Source of the DNA: Lytechinus pictus
Taxonomy: Eukaryota > Echinodermata > Echinoidea > Temnopleuroida > Toxopneustidae
Reading direction: 5' to 3'
Assembly (NCBI RefSeq): GCF_037042905.1
Contig: NC_087254.1
Coordinates: forward strand, 11,827,103-11,891,102
DNA length: 64,000 nucleotides
In this document: piece by piece, positions 1 to 11,600 of the stretch
How positions within the stretch are numbered: the first letter of the stretch is position 1
Layout of the letters: each line of letters starts with the position of its first letter
Program-made: the position numbers and the translations under genes
Notes under the pieces: generated by a model
Seen by the model: the letters and a program-made list of their open reading frames with translations, nothing else
Databases searched by the model: none
Told to the model about the DNA's origin: nothing

Positions 1-589
1 TTCTGTCACCCGGCTCAGTTGGATATGAACAAGGACTGACCTTCCTACATCAATATTCATGAACCATTTCTTTCGTATGCAACGAGGCAAAGCTAGAAAC
101 AAATATTGTATTTTGTGTGTGTTTTAACCTGGTATTTCATGATAACCGCTGTTATGATTTCATTACAATCCAATTAGAGAGTTATAAAGAGGACATTGAT
201 TTAAAAAAAATGGTTCTTCCTTATTTTGATGGGCCTGTATATATATTATTTTCATTTTCGTGTTTTTTATTTGAATAGTGAAAACCTTTCATTATCCCAA
301 ACAATATGGTGTATTACTGTGTTTTAGAATATTTAACAATTATTTATTTATTTGTATTTATTTATTTATTTAGTTAGTTATTCATTTATTTATTGTCTGA
401 GTAATGAGATATATATATAATCCTGTTGTACTAAAACATCCCGCTTTCATGTCAATATACACCAAATAAATTTCCTCGCACTTCTCGCATGTTTTTTTCA
501 TGACTATATACTTGAAGTGATTGCCCCCTTTTAAGGTCTGAATATCAAACATTTCCTGTCCGTGCTTAGTTCGCATTAGTGGACTGGTT
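1..589. other. AT-rich flank, no gene seen
   Basis: No coding exon, RNA gene or clear transposon end is visible. A TTTA-type simple repeat lies at about 340-398. The short reading frames here have no recognisable protein content. Confidence 0.5.
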
Positions 590-1150
590 GAGATGTCTGC
601 TCTTCATATAAAAAATTCAGCTCATGCTTCGCGCTCGCATCATTTGGTGAGTGAAATACGTATGGTCTCAGTGAATTCCTACAAACAAGTCTTTGAATGT
701 CCCTCTTCAGGTCTCAATTTTAAAAATTTTCAGCTCGCGCTCGCAATATTATATGTATCATGTTCATGATTATAATGACTACAAAAAGTGTTTCATGGGT
801 TAGGTGTAATTCTAACAAAATCAGCAAGCGCTTGCATGGCGCTCGCATTAGATGACTATGGTGAGATATGTATGCTTTTCATGAATTCCTTAAAAAAAGT
901 CCTTAAAATGTCCCTGTTTGGGGTCAATAAATACATGAACATTGCATTGTTTGTTTTGTGAGAGAGCTACGTATCATGATTGACCAAAAGTTGCTTATGA
1001 TATCCTTTTTTTTAGGTCTGATTATCAAAAATTTTAAGCTCGCGCTTCGAGCTCGCATTATTTGATAAGTGAGATACATATCCGTTTAATGGCACAGTCC
1101 TTAAAATTTCTTTATCAGGTCAGTATACCTGGCAATTCCGCGCTTCGCGC
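590..1150. repeat. Diverged tandem repeat with GCTCGC motif
   Basis: A block containing 'cagctcgcgct' and 'cgctcgcat', followed by a 'gtgagatac' segment and an 'aagtcctt...aatgtccc' segment, recurs roughly four times (near 610, 730, 820 and 1035). Spacing is irregular and divergence is high. It is probably an old dispersed repeat rather than a satellite. No protein is encoded. Confidence 0.55.
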
Positions 1151-1454
1151 GCCCACTTAGTGACTCAACATTTTTGCTAGTGCCCCCCCATGCCATGCCA
1201 TGCATGACCCACGGTACGCCACTGAATACATGCCATTGCAGCAGTTAAAGTCATTCCATGAGTGGTGATATGGGGGATGAATATCAATTTTCATCTCTCT
1301 TTTGTTCGAAAAAAAGAAATGTAAACTGGGGCCAGATAAGGCATATTACAGACCACACCCTAATAATCCATATGCTACATGCGTCTGGACTAACCACACC
1401 CCCACCAACATCCCTCCTCTCTTTTGTGGTACACCTGTGCACGTAGCGTGGAAA

Positions 1455-1483
1455 CATGGAGCTATTTCTGTAATAGCTCCATG
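1455..1483. other. Perfect 12-bp stem hairpin
   Basis: CATGGAGCTATT and AATAGCTCCATG are exact inverse complements separated by the five bases TCTGT. No surrounding gene explains it. It could be the tip of an old palindromic transposon. Confidence 0.6.
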
Positions 1484-1628
1484 ATGGAAACAAGCATGCT
1501 CCTCTAAGCACGTAGCCTCTATGTACACTCAAGACTTATTCAGACCCCCCCCCCCCACCCATTCCAGTTGGGAACCGAATCCAGGTGAGTGATATGTCAA
1601 TACCTGGTGCACCGTGGAATGTCTGAGA

Positions 1629-1764
1629 CCAGGGTCCCGAAACACAAACGGTAGTGATTGATCGTACGCTTGATTTTCACGATTGATTGTACATTGTAGT
1701 CAATGGAATCAATCGTAGAAAAATGTTCTACGATCATTGCTAAGTTTTGTGTTACGGGCCCCAG
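1629..1764. mobile_element. MITE, CCAGGGTCCC/GGGGCCC family
   Basis: The ends are inverted copies: CCAGGGTCCCGAAACACAAA on the left and TTTTGTGTTACGGGCCCCAGG, shortened by a base or so, on the right. Both arms hold 'gattgat' and 'aatcaatcg' segments. Related copies lie at 31103-31240 and, more diverged, at 17927-18070 and 25930-26058. It has no coding capacity, so a non-autonomous DNA transposon is the natural reading. Confidence 0.65.
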
Positions 1765-2004
1765 GATGACTCATACCATCGCACCTGTCAATGAACTGGT
1801 TTCAAATTCACGAGTGTTTTCTTGAAGGCCCTGTCACATAATGGAATAGACTGATGACGTGTTTAAGCCCATGTCTTCCAAATTTCCAATATCATAAAAT
1901 TTTATGGACAGTCTTTAAGTGGAAGCTGTTGAAACAAATGCTTTTCTTAATAATATACATCATTTATGAGGCAACGATTATCTATTTGCCTATTCAATGG
2001 TACA

Positions 2005-2150
2005 CTATATATTACCCCAGCTGTATAACTCCAGCTGCTAAAGGCGCTTGGTGCATTCAAGGAATTAATCCTATCGGGAACCTATTCACCTCACCTGGGT
2101 TGAGTGCTGCACATGTGGATCAATTTCTTGCTGGAGGAAAACGGTGCCAG
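2005..2150 (-). mobile_element. SINE body, left half of a split SINE
   Basis: The stretch 'tcaaggaattaatcc ... cctgggttgagtgctgc ... gtggatcaatttcttgc' matches the bodies of the SINEs at 21063-21343 and 43490-43786. In those, this body joins directly to a tRNA-like head. Here it stops at 2150 and the minisatellite arm of the foldback element begins. The missing head is found at 4812-4910 in the same orientation. Confidence 0.65.
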
Positions 2151-2410
2151 GTAAAAATGGCAGAGGTAATAATGGCAGAGGTAAAAATGGCAGAGGTAAT
2201 AATGGCAGAGGTAAAAATGGCAGAGGTAATAATGGTAGGGGTAATAATGGCAGAGGTAAAAATGGCAGAGGTAAAAATGGCAGAGGTAAAAATGGCAGAG
2301 GTAAAAATGGCAGAGGTAAAAATGGCAGAGGTAAAAATGGCAGAGGTAATAATGGCAGAGGTAAAAATGGCAGAGATAAAAATGGCAGAGGTAAAAATGG
2401 CAGAGGTAAA
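2151..2410 (+). repeat. 15-bp minisatellite, left foldback arm
   Basis: About 17 tandem copies of 'gtaaaaatggcagag', with occasional 'gtaataatggcagag' variants. The 15-bp period keeps all frames open and yields meaningless repeat peptides. Confidence 0.9.
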
Positions 2411-3215
2411 GATCATGACATGCTACATCAACAAGGAAATGACAGAGCCTTTCCGGTTAATATTAGTCTTAATTATTGAACTTGAATTGACTCCTCTCGA
2501 CGAAATGAGTATTATGAACTAATTAGATATTATATGGATTTTTTGTCATCATTTTAGGTCTATACTTTATCGTTCATATGATTAAACTCAGACATTTTCA
2601 TGCCAAAATGATTTCAATTAGGGATTGATGAAAGGATTTATCTTGGCCAGTTCGTATATAAAAAACAGCACCCCCGGGACAGCACCTCATCCCATACATA
2701 TGTAAACACCAATGTGCGCTACTATTAACACACTTGATTAGACATTTCGGGATTTCTTTGAACCACTTGCACAACTTGGATAATTAATTAGCAGAAAAAT
2801 ATATTGGTGGTTTGTAGAAAGTTCATCAAAAATTAAGAAAGTGATTAGAAGTTTGAGTTTTTGATCTGTGACGTCATATACTAGCAGCTGCCCCGTATTT
2901 TATGCACCAAATTATATATTTTTCAATTTTTAATCAGTGGTTCATGATTGCCCAAAAAAATTTTTCAGGAGCGGATGTGAAATGATTTGTAGGTTGATAT
3001 ACTTAAGAAAATGGCATTTCATTTATATTTATTATTTCACCATATGTGGGAAAAACTGCTCGGAAATGGCGTCAACGTTAAAATGTAAAATTCTAATAGC
3101 TTTTTAAATCTTTGATGGACTCCTAAAACCCCCCTCAATATCATTTCAATTTTTCTGCTATTTCTACAATAAACTTTATGTCAGAGTGAATTTCCCTGTA
3201 ATGAAGAAAGTATAA

Positions 3216-4258
3216 TATAGGTTTTCCCGTCCAATTTCATCAGAGTTGCATTTAAATTAATGAAAGGACGTTTAAATTCGAAAGATTTAATGTCCACCCT
3301 CTGCACACATGGTTCATTTTCATTCATTCAGCCTCCAATTTCGTTCCATATCATTCCTCTGAATTTTGTAGAAATTTATTGTGAAGAGAAATTCGTTCAA
3401 ATTAATGACCCAAAGTTGTCATTTAATTTCGCTACGACGGACTGATCGTTTAATTTCGCCTTAAACACCATTTTCATTTTCATTTATCGGCACACATATT
3501 TGTAATTTAAATGTCCAAATTCAGATAGCATGTTCTGTGTTCATTTTTTATCACGTTATAAAATATCAATTCAAACTTTATCTTATCTTTCTATTTTTTC
3601 TGATTTTTTAGTTCGATTAATTTTATTCCATTATGTTTGATAAAGACGTAATTAATGAAACACTTATAGGATATGGTTGTAAACGGTTATTCTTTTAGTG
3701 ATCGGTGAGTGGGTGGATGACCTCTGCCTATGGCAGGTGTTTTCTCTTCATCATCTTCTTGTTCTTTTTTTTACATAATTGTAATTTATATTGTGTTGGG
3801 GAAGGGAAAAAAGACATAGTATTGACCACAGTCTATAGCTATGAACGTATAACAAAAACGAGTTGTTTTGATGATGGTTTGTCAGATGGATAATAAATTT
3901 CAGTAAAATGGTAAACATCCAATTTCAAAGTAAAACCCATTTCCATAATAATTCAATAGAAGTTTAAGAAAACACACCAACGAAAAACACTGTCCATATC
4001 CTATACGTAATTGCATTTATGATTTTGAATTCCTAAACGTTCGCGAGGAGGGTATCGGTGCGAATTTGAAAACACTTCTTTAGCTATTTTAATTTGATCA
4101 TTCTTTATACATGTATCGTATGCCAATGATATTAAATTGAATTAAGTATTTGGCCATTTAAATGTTGATCTTATAGGTCATTCAAATTAGTTGCAAATTG
4201 AATTATTACATCATTAAATCGGTTGAAATTTTGACGAAATTGGACGGGAAAACCTATA
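3216..4258. mobile_element. Nested DNA element with 23-bp inverted ends
   Basis: TATAGGTTTTCCCGTCCAAT at the left end recurs as its complement, ATTGGACGGGAAAACCTATA, at the right end, and similarity continues for a few more bases. The 1.04 kb between has no ORF of note. It lies inside the foldback element's middle segment, in line with the modular composition known for TU elements. Confidence 0.55.
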
Positions 4259-4515
4259 CTTGGGATCAAAATTCAAATTTGATTATTAGAAGAGCGATTT
4301 GACATGAGAAGGCCGTGCATGTAAGTCCAGGAAAAAGTAAAAAATACCAACTCAAGTGTTATCAATTTGTTGCAGAAGATATACAGTATCATTTAAAAAC
4401 GTTATCCTTTCCATTAGTCAAACATAATTCAAATTTTATTCTCAGAACCTTTCTTATTTAATCTACTCTATGCATGGAGGGGATTTGGGATTTTTGGCAT
4501 GGGAGTTTAAGACTG

Positions 4516-4811
4516 ACCATTTATACCTCTGTAATTTTTACCTGTGCCATTTTCACCTATGCCATTATTACCGCTGTCATTTATACCTCTGCCATTCTTA
4601 CCTTTGCCATTTTTACCTCTGCCATTTTTATCTCTGCCATTTTTACCGTTGCCATTTTTACCTCTGCCATTTTTACATCTGCCATTTTTACCTCTGCCAT
4701 TTTTACCTCTGCCATTTTTGCCTCTGCCATTTTTACCTCTGCCATTTTTACCTCTGCCATTTTTACCTCTGCCATTTTAACCTTTGCCATTTTTACCTCT
4801 GCCATTTTTAC
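4516..4811 (-). repeat. 15-bp minisatellite, right foldback arm
   Basis: About 20 tandem copies of 'gccatttttacctct', the exact complement of the left-arm unit. The innermost copies (4516-4610) are more diverged than the outer ones. Confidence 0.9.
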
Positions 4812-4910
4812 ACCGAGCCAGGAAAACACGCCGTGGCCGAGATTCGAACCCACGTCCCTCTCATTGAAAGACGAGAGTCGTAACCACGAGACCACGATGC
4901 CCCCACATTG
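4812..4910 (-). mobile_element. tRNA-derived SINE head, right half of a split SINE
   Basis: On the minus strand there is a box A-like 'gtggtctcgtggttacga' and a box B-like 'gggttcgaatctcggcc', as in a tRNA-derived RNA polymerase III promoter. A clean cloverleaf is not present, so it is not a tRNA gene. Together with 2005-2150 it rebuilds one SINE of the family also present at 21063 and 43490. Confidence 0.7.
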
Positions 4911-4954
4911 ACGACATAAGTTTTCCAAAGACCCCCCAGACACAGCAACGAGTA

Positions 4955-5110
4955 GTGGAGAAAAAAAATGCATGGGGGCTTGGGGCGATTTTGCCCCCAA
5001 ATGCTCAAAAGCACCAGAGAAAATCCCCACTCACTGCAACATTATAACGTGTCCAGTGTTGCCGATTTGGGCAGTAGGTTGTGAAAAATAGCCCCCGAAA
5101 ATGAGAAATA
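4955..5110. repeat. Dispersed repeat with GGGGGCTTGGGGCG
   Basis: 'catgggggcttggggcg' and 'gcagtaggttgtgaaaa' recur in inverted orientation around 22800-22857 and 23094-23215. There the repeat has been split by a MITE. No coding content. Confidence 0.5.
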
Positions 5111-8100
5111 ATTTTTTGTCTGGTAAGTAGACTGGAATTCCATTGTTTGTTTATTTACTATACTCTATAATAGAAAGGGTGTAAAGTTCTAAATCACCTC
5201 TTGAAAGTGTGAATAGAAAACATTTTCAAAAAGGGTGGAAAGCATTGACACTCCTCGGCTATTATACCACTGTCCACAAAGTCCAGTGTTTTTCGAAAAA
5301 TTTGACAAGCAAAAAAACAAAAGGAGGGGGGGTTACCAAGAATTGGTCAATTCGTCCACGGCAAGTTTGACAACTAAAAAAAAAGTTTTCACCAAGACAT
5401 ATTCCCATTAAAGATATATGCTGTGACTTTCAAAAGGGGGGGGGGGCACACTTGTGGAAGAACAGCATATTTACATTAAAAATTTTGATCATGGCTCTCA
5501 CAATGAGGAGCACGGGCCAGGTGTGCCCCCCCCCCCTGGATCCGCCACTGGTATACATCATCACTAGGTTTCCACGAAATAAACAACCATTGCAGGCCTA
5601 TACATGTGCAAAATCCTCCAATAAATTGAAAGTACTTGTCGCGATGTCAGGCAATCTGTAATATTGTCAAGAACACCCTTTATTGAAAATAATTCATACA
5701 TGATGTATCGTCCGTACAGCATTGTGTTGGCTAAAAAAAAGTTTTGATTTGGGCAGGAGACTCTCATTCACATCTTTTGCGGAAAACATACACCATCTCT
5801 CTAATATGAATATCTAACCCACCGAAGACATACTCTCTCATAATCCGCCACGAGTTTACTTGGCCAGTTGAAATGCTGTGTCTGGTCATTCTCTGTCACC
5901 GAAACAACCTCATTGCCCAACATATCAATAAAAACTCAATTGCGATTTTATTCTTCAGTTAGTTTGCCTTTATTCTAGACCGACTATTGTCACAAGAAAA
6001 AAAATATTTCTTAATGCAACGCTCTTCTTTTTGTTTTTCGATCATTACCATAATGGATCTAACCGCCAAAATGATAATTCACCCTTTTCATAAATTAATT
6101 CAATGTATTTTTATACAATACTACACTCCATGTCTATGTACTATAACTCCATCTCAGAGTGCAAATACACAAAGTGTAGTTTGTCTTTAAGTGATATTAC
6201 TATATACAATATATACATCTATTTGTCATAATACCTTTCACTGTTGATTCTTGTCTCCATTTTCTCAGTATATATATATTCTTCTGAATTTCTAAACATT
6301 GCACATAAAACACAAAGAAATGAAACAGACCACTGCATGGACTTGTGATACAATGGAATGCTCATAACTACATACATGTATAGTACTAAATCATAAGTAC
6401 TACACTTACCATTCAACTACTGCTCAATAAATAGCTACTTACTTTACATCTTCATTTCCCAGTAGGACATTTATCACAAGGTTGCTCCGAAAGTTGGTAT
6501 TCATTTCCTTACAAGCATTTGCTATTGATTCAATTTTGTGAAACTGCCCATACCCAAGTATATATGAAGTAGAAAGAGCTGGCAGGAAATTATGATTTCA
6601 ATTCAGTACATAATGTTCACATCTACACATAATTCAGAATTTTGATCAGACTGAGATATACCGATATTAGTAGATGACAGTTATGGGGCCAATAGCAGAC
6701 AGAGCTATATTGAAACCTCATATTGAAAATTGAACGGAAATGCTAATGCAAGCTTCTGATTGGTCGATTAACTTGCATTTGATTTTTGGTTAAGTTACAT
6801 GAATTAGATGCTAATATCATCCTTCATCTATCTAGAAGCAACATCAGCATCATTTCATGACCAATGAAGAGAAATATATATGTATAATATGTGAATGTTT
6901 TCAATCGGAAATGTATTTCATACCATGTATATTTACCATTGTAAAACATGTACAATTCAGTCATTTTTTCCTGCGAAACATGTATATCAATGAATAAAAC
7001 CATGAAATCAAACTTAATTTGAAGTTTAAATAATGAAAATAATATTCCAACTCTTAGAGCAACAGTGTAATACTATGTAAACAAACATAACACAATAACC
7101 ACAATCTATTCCAGACAAATATAAAGGAATGAGAAAGAAAGCACACTAACTCTGAAAAATGTACAGAGAGAAAGAAAGACAAGTACCAGTCATTTTCTAG
7201 TAAGTGCACTAGTGTTTACATCAACACAGCAAAAAGTGAGGTGTTAACCAGAGTAAACACACGACCACATCAGTCATTTTACTCTGGCGTTAAATCTACC
7301 ATGTTACTTCAACACCCTTCAGTGTTCTTACAACACCTTTCATTGGTGCTTTTACACTCTGGTGTTATGTTCAATCTCTATTGGGTGTAAATTTAACACC
7401 TCAGGGTGTGGTGCTCTAAACACCCACCAACTGGTTTCAGATTCAACACCCCTGTTTTTACCACGTCTAAAGATACCATAGAACACAAAACACACAAAGG
7501 AAAAAAATAGAGACCCCATTTTCATTCCCAAGGGGTTCATTAAAATTCTTCAAACAAGTTAAGTTTGATTAAGTACTGGTTTTTTTTTGTAGTAAAGTTC
7601 AGCTCAAAACCATACTAAGTTAGAGATAAATTAGTAAACAAATTCCTACAAACAAGATCAAACAATAAACAGGAAAGGAGGAGGAAGGGTAAACAAGATA
7701 AGGAAGTCAAAAAGTGTTGATCAACACAATGAATTGCATACCAGCTTGAGGAGTACAATCATGTGCACAGAGGTAATTGTTTGTGCTTTCTTGAAGTAAA
7801 AGATAAACAGTTGCTTAAAGTCAATCACATGATGTAAAATCTATTGGAAAAAAAAGTAGGATGGACAACCTTTTGTCAGAGATATCAATTCCTTCTAACC
7901 CCCCCCCCCCCCATAAAAAACCATGATGATAATGCCTATGACATGTGAATTTACAGCAATATTTGGATAAAAAAAACAAATGATTTATTTGATCTGGGCA
8001 GCTAAGATTAAAATGTTTCTCATCTGAAAATAAAAAGCCATGAAAGATTTAGGGGTTACTGACCCATTGCTACTGTGAAATATCTCGGATCAAAATTTGC

Positions 8101-8589
8101 AAAAGAATATCAAAATCAATGACAGACTAGCTGAAAATGTATAAGGCAATTCAAACTACCCCTTTTCCCTTATCTTGATCCCCACAAAAAATAAATAAAT
8201 AAAAATAAATATATAATAAAATTTCCACCTATGGAATTGATTTTTTTTTCTTTACACAAATACCATCTTCAATTCAAATATAATAAATAAAGTATGGGTA
8301 TTCCCTTTACCCTTTGTAATAACTAATCTGAGTATAAAATGTGTGCCCATTTGGTGTATTTTTCTACAACATTGATGAAAATTGTAAGTAGTCTTACAGC
8401 AATATGTCAAATAACTCACAACTGATACCATGAGGCCATCGTTGCTCTTATTCCCAGAAAACAGAGTATGTCCAATGTGATTGCATTTGGTACAACACAT
8501 GGCATATATATTCGCTTTCTTTTTTGCTTGCCCAGCATTGCAGCAACCATTGTATTGTGACCCAAATTCTAATGATAGTTATACTGCCC
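5111..8589. other. 3' flank of the SGSM3 gene, no gene seen
   Basis: The sequence is AT-rich without a recognisable exon. At 7210-7460 the words 'aacacc' and 'ggtgtt' recur many times in a degenerate repeat. C-rich tracts occur at 5528 and 7900. On the minus strand an AATAAA hexamer lies at 7984-7989, about 600 bases beyond the distal stop codon. It could serve as the poly(A) signal, but nothing proves its use. Confidence 0.4.
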
Positions 8590-8661
8590 TCATAGTTCCC
8601 AACTAAAGAGGTGATATTTAACGAGCATGTCACGGATGCTGGCTTTTAGAGATGGCAATGT
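8590..8661 (-). CDS. SGSM3: SGSM3 alternative terminal exon, distal copy
   Basis: A strong polypyrimidine tract and 'ccttacag' precede a 72-nt phase-0 exon that encodes 23 residues ending [13 protein letters not shown] and a TGA stop. It has exactly the same length and splice phase as the terminal exon at 16012-16083 and about 60% identical residues. Either can follow the exon at 20794-20977 in frame. The open frame, intact acceptor and conservative substitutions argue for a functional mutually exclusive last exon rather than a relic. Transcript data would settle which is used. Confidence 0.75.
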   Translation of the reverse strand, partial: TLPSLKASIRDMLVKYHLFSWEL

Positions 8662-11600
8662 CTGTAAGGAGACAGAAATCGGGTGAAAAAAAACATGAAT
8701 TGTAAAGAATTGTTGTTATATCAACAGGCAACTTATTACGCCAAATCAAAATTGCAATAGTTTCATTCAAATAATATTGTATGATAGAGGAACAGAATGT
8801 ACTTTTGAAAGATATCACTGAAACAAGTTAAAAGTCTCATTCATTTGACTAAATTCAACATTTTTTTATCATTCTATGACAAAATGTACTACTTTTTGAA
8901 AGATATCATTGAAACATGTAAATTATAATTCACTAGACTATTTCATAGCTTTACTCAAATATATATTGGGGTATATGGATTTGAAGCAGTCATTTATAAA
9001 GAATATTGCACTCTATATGAAAGAAACATTTGTCTGCAATAACTGATAATTATAGAATGACCTTCGAATTTGAGCTAAGGATTTATAATTCAAATCACAA
9101 GTACTGAATTCATGGAATGATCTATGGATATAAGTAAAATTTAATCTTTTTCTCTCAACACACAGAAAAATCTGAAGAATTACCTCAAAATTTTCAGCTG
9201 CTAACTGCTGCCTTCTTCAGCGATGAATGAAGTAGCCCGATTGGACCTAGTGACGTAGCGATCGATAATCAGGTCGTAGACAGTACTCGGAAGCTTGTAT
9301 CGCCCTCTGTCCCTACTGAACGCCCGAATGTAAAATGTCTACGACCCGATTATCGATCGCTACGTCACTAGGTCCAATTGGGTCACTTTGGTCATCGCTG
9401 AAGTCAAGGTAACTCTTCAGATTTTTCTTTGTGTTGAGATCAAAAGATTAAATTTTACTTATTTTCAACCAACACAAGATGAACTTTCATGATGATCTAT
9501 GGATATATTTCTATAAGAATCAAAATCAAGAACAAAACAGTACTAATTTAAATACTAGTATGTGTCCCCACAAACACACATATTATTATAAGACACTACA
9601 TACTGTATTCTTTTGTTACTGGCCTTAAACAATCCCATTTATCATTGCTTTCCAAGCATTTTTCTCCAGCACAAGTATATACACCATAAATAGAAAACAT
9701 AAATAAGGTAAGATAGTACATTTCACATGGTTAGTTTGTGAGTAACACTAACAGACATGGCATATTTTGCCCTGAAGTGAATGCATATCATTTAATAGTA
9801 CACATGAAAGATTAAAGGATTGATTAGTATTGAGAAAATTGAATGAATAAATGAATGAATGAATGAATGAATGAACGAATGAATAAATAAATGAATAAAA
9901 TTCATTATGAAAGAAAGGTTGATTCACAGACTGAATACATCAATAAATATTCCTTTGACCAAAAAGTTGGATGAAATGTGCAAAAATAGGAATACAAGAA
10001 AAGCATACCACACACACACAGTAAGGGAAATATGAAATGGAATACGAGATCATAACTTAATGAATACAAGAACTTGAAATTGAATAGAAAACAGATAAAT
10101 GGAGTGAATACATGTCAAATGATTTGGTCAAACATATACATTGGAATAGAATTTTGTTTGCAATTTGTAATTATCACCAAATAGGCCTTATATTTGTCAG
10201 TTCATGATCACATTGTTTAAATAACTTAAAATAACTTTTTATGACACTGTACCTTGGCTTTGTACATTAAAGAAAACAATGTTGATTGCATTTACATAAA
10301 AAAAATCTGCTGAAAATAGTGCTATACATTAAAACTCACTTGATATATCATATCGTTATGAATTTTACATTCTCTGTTGTTCAATTAATATGATATACAA
10401 CCTAATTCAATGTCTGGATAGAAATGGAATGGTTTTGTTGGAAAATTTATATAACAAATTCTGGTATATTTTAGACATCGCAAGGTGCATGAAAGATCAT
10501 TAAACATTTACATGTCTGCATGAGATCATATATTGCAAATAATTCATTGAAATGTATATACCCATTCTGTTAAAGCAAAATAAATAACCATTAATCTGTA
10601 TGTGATTGAATTGTGCATATAAGTAATTAAATATCCTTTTTATATACATAATACATTAGTCAATCACATCAACAAATCGCCCAATGAGCATGCTATTCTC
10701 CATTTATGCAAATTTGCCTTAACATATCAATCGCTGGATTGTTATGGAAATTGCAAAATGAGATACAGGCTAATTTTATTTAGCAAACAATACGTTCATA
10801 AATGTACTATTTTCGAACTCAATAACACATGAGGCAATTCAAACATATTTCAGAGACACAACTTCAATAAAATAATATGATACAAATAAGAAATAAATTA
10901 ATCACAAAATGAATTATTCTAAAATGGCAACTTGAAGACTTGGCAAATAAATGAACACCTTTTCCATTGTCATTTCAGCATTGCACATATTCTATACCTT
11001 CTAGTTTCTACCCTCCCTGAACAAATTCTTTGGCAGTTACACATCTGTCTTTTGGTTTTTATTTTTTTTATTTTATCTCAATGCAGCTAAAATGAAAATA
11101 GAAGAAAAGGAACATATTCTCATACTTTTAACACAGCAACAACAAAGATTCATAGGCCCGTATTCTGAAGTTGGGTTTAACTTTATAGACCATGGTCTAA
11201 CTTTGTGCTAAAATTATGGGCAGCCAAACGTTTCAAAATTTTGTTTACAGTGAATGCATTTCATGTTTACTGTGCTCTTTACTAATTCTTTAATGGTGAA
11301 GACAACTGTCATACTTATCCTTCCCAGGCAGTTAAAGGAGAATGAAACCCTTGAAACCAGCTGAATCCATATTAAAGAGAAAAATCAAAGAAACATATTG
11401 TTGAAAGTTTGAGGAAGATTGAATGAATAATAAGAAAGTTATGAGCATTTGAATATTGAGATCACTAATGCCATGTAGATCCTCCAATTGGCAATGCGAC
11501 CAAGATCTGTGATGTCACACACGTACAACTCCCTCATTACTTTAGTACTTATTTCACTTATATTCACACTTTTATAGAGTCTATCACAAGGTGAGGTGTT

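Larger units (their letters stand above)
2151..4811. mobile_element. Foldback (TU-like) element with minisatellite arms
   Basis: Two arrays of the same 15-bp unit face each other: 'gtaaaaatggcagag' on the left (2151-2410) and its complement on the right (4516-4811). They enclose about 2.1 kb of middle sequence. Family knowledge: sea-urchin TU foldback transposons have long inverted repeats whose outer domain is built from 15-bp tandem units, with variable middle segments. The element is flanked by the two halves of one SINE, which supports insertion. No transposase ORF is visible. The flanks share an imperfect 'gccagg' duplication, so an exact target-site duplication is not established. Confidence 0.65.

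Noticed and set aside
2144-2479. Long open frames with repeating MAEVK or NGRGK peptides
   Set aside because: They are the translation of the 15-bp minisatellite, open in several frames on both strands.
4470-4911. Overlapping frames rich in CHFYLCHFYL, AIFTS and LPLPF repeats
   Set aside because: Same 15-bp repeat in inverse orientation; no real protein signature.
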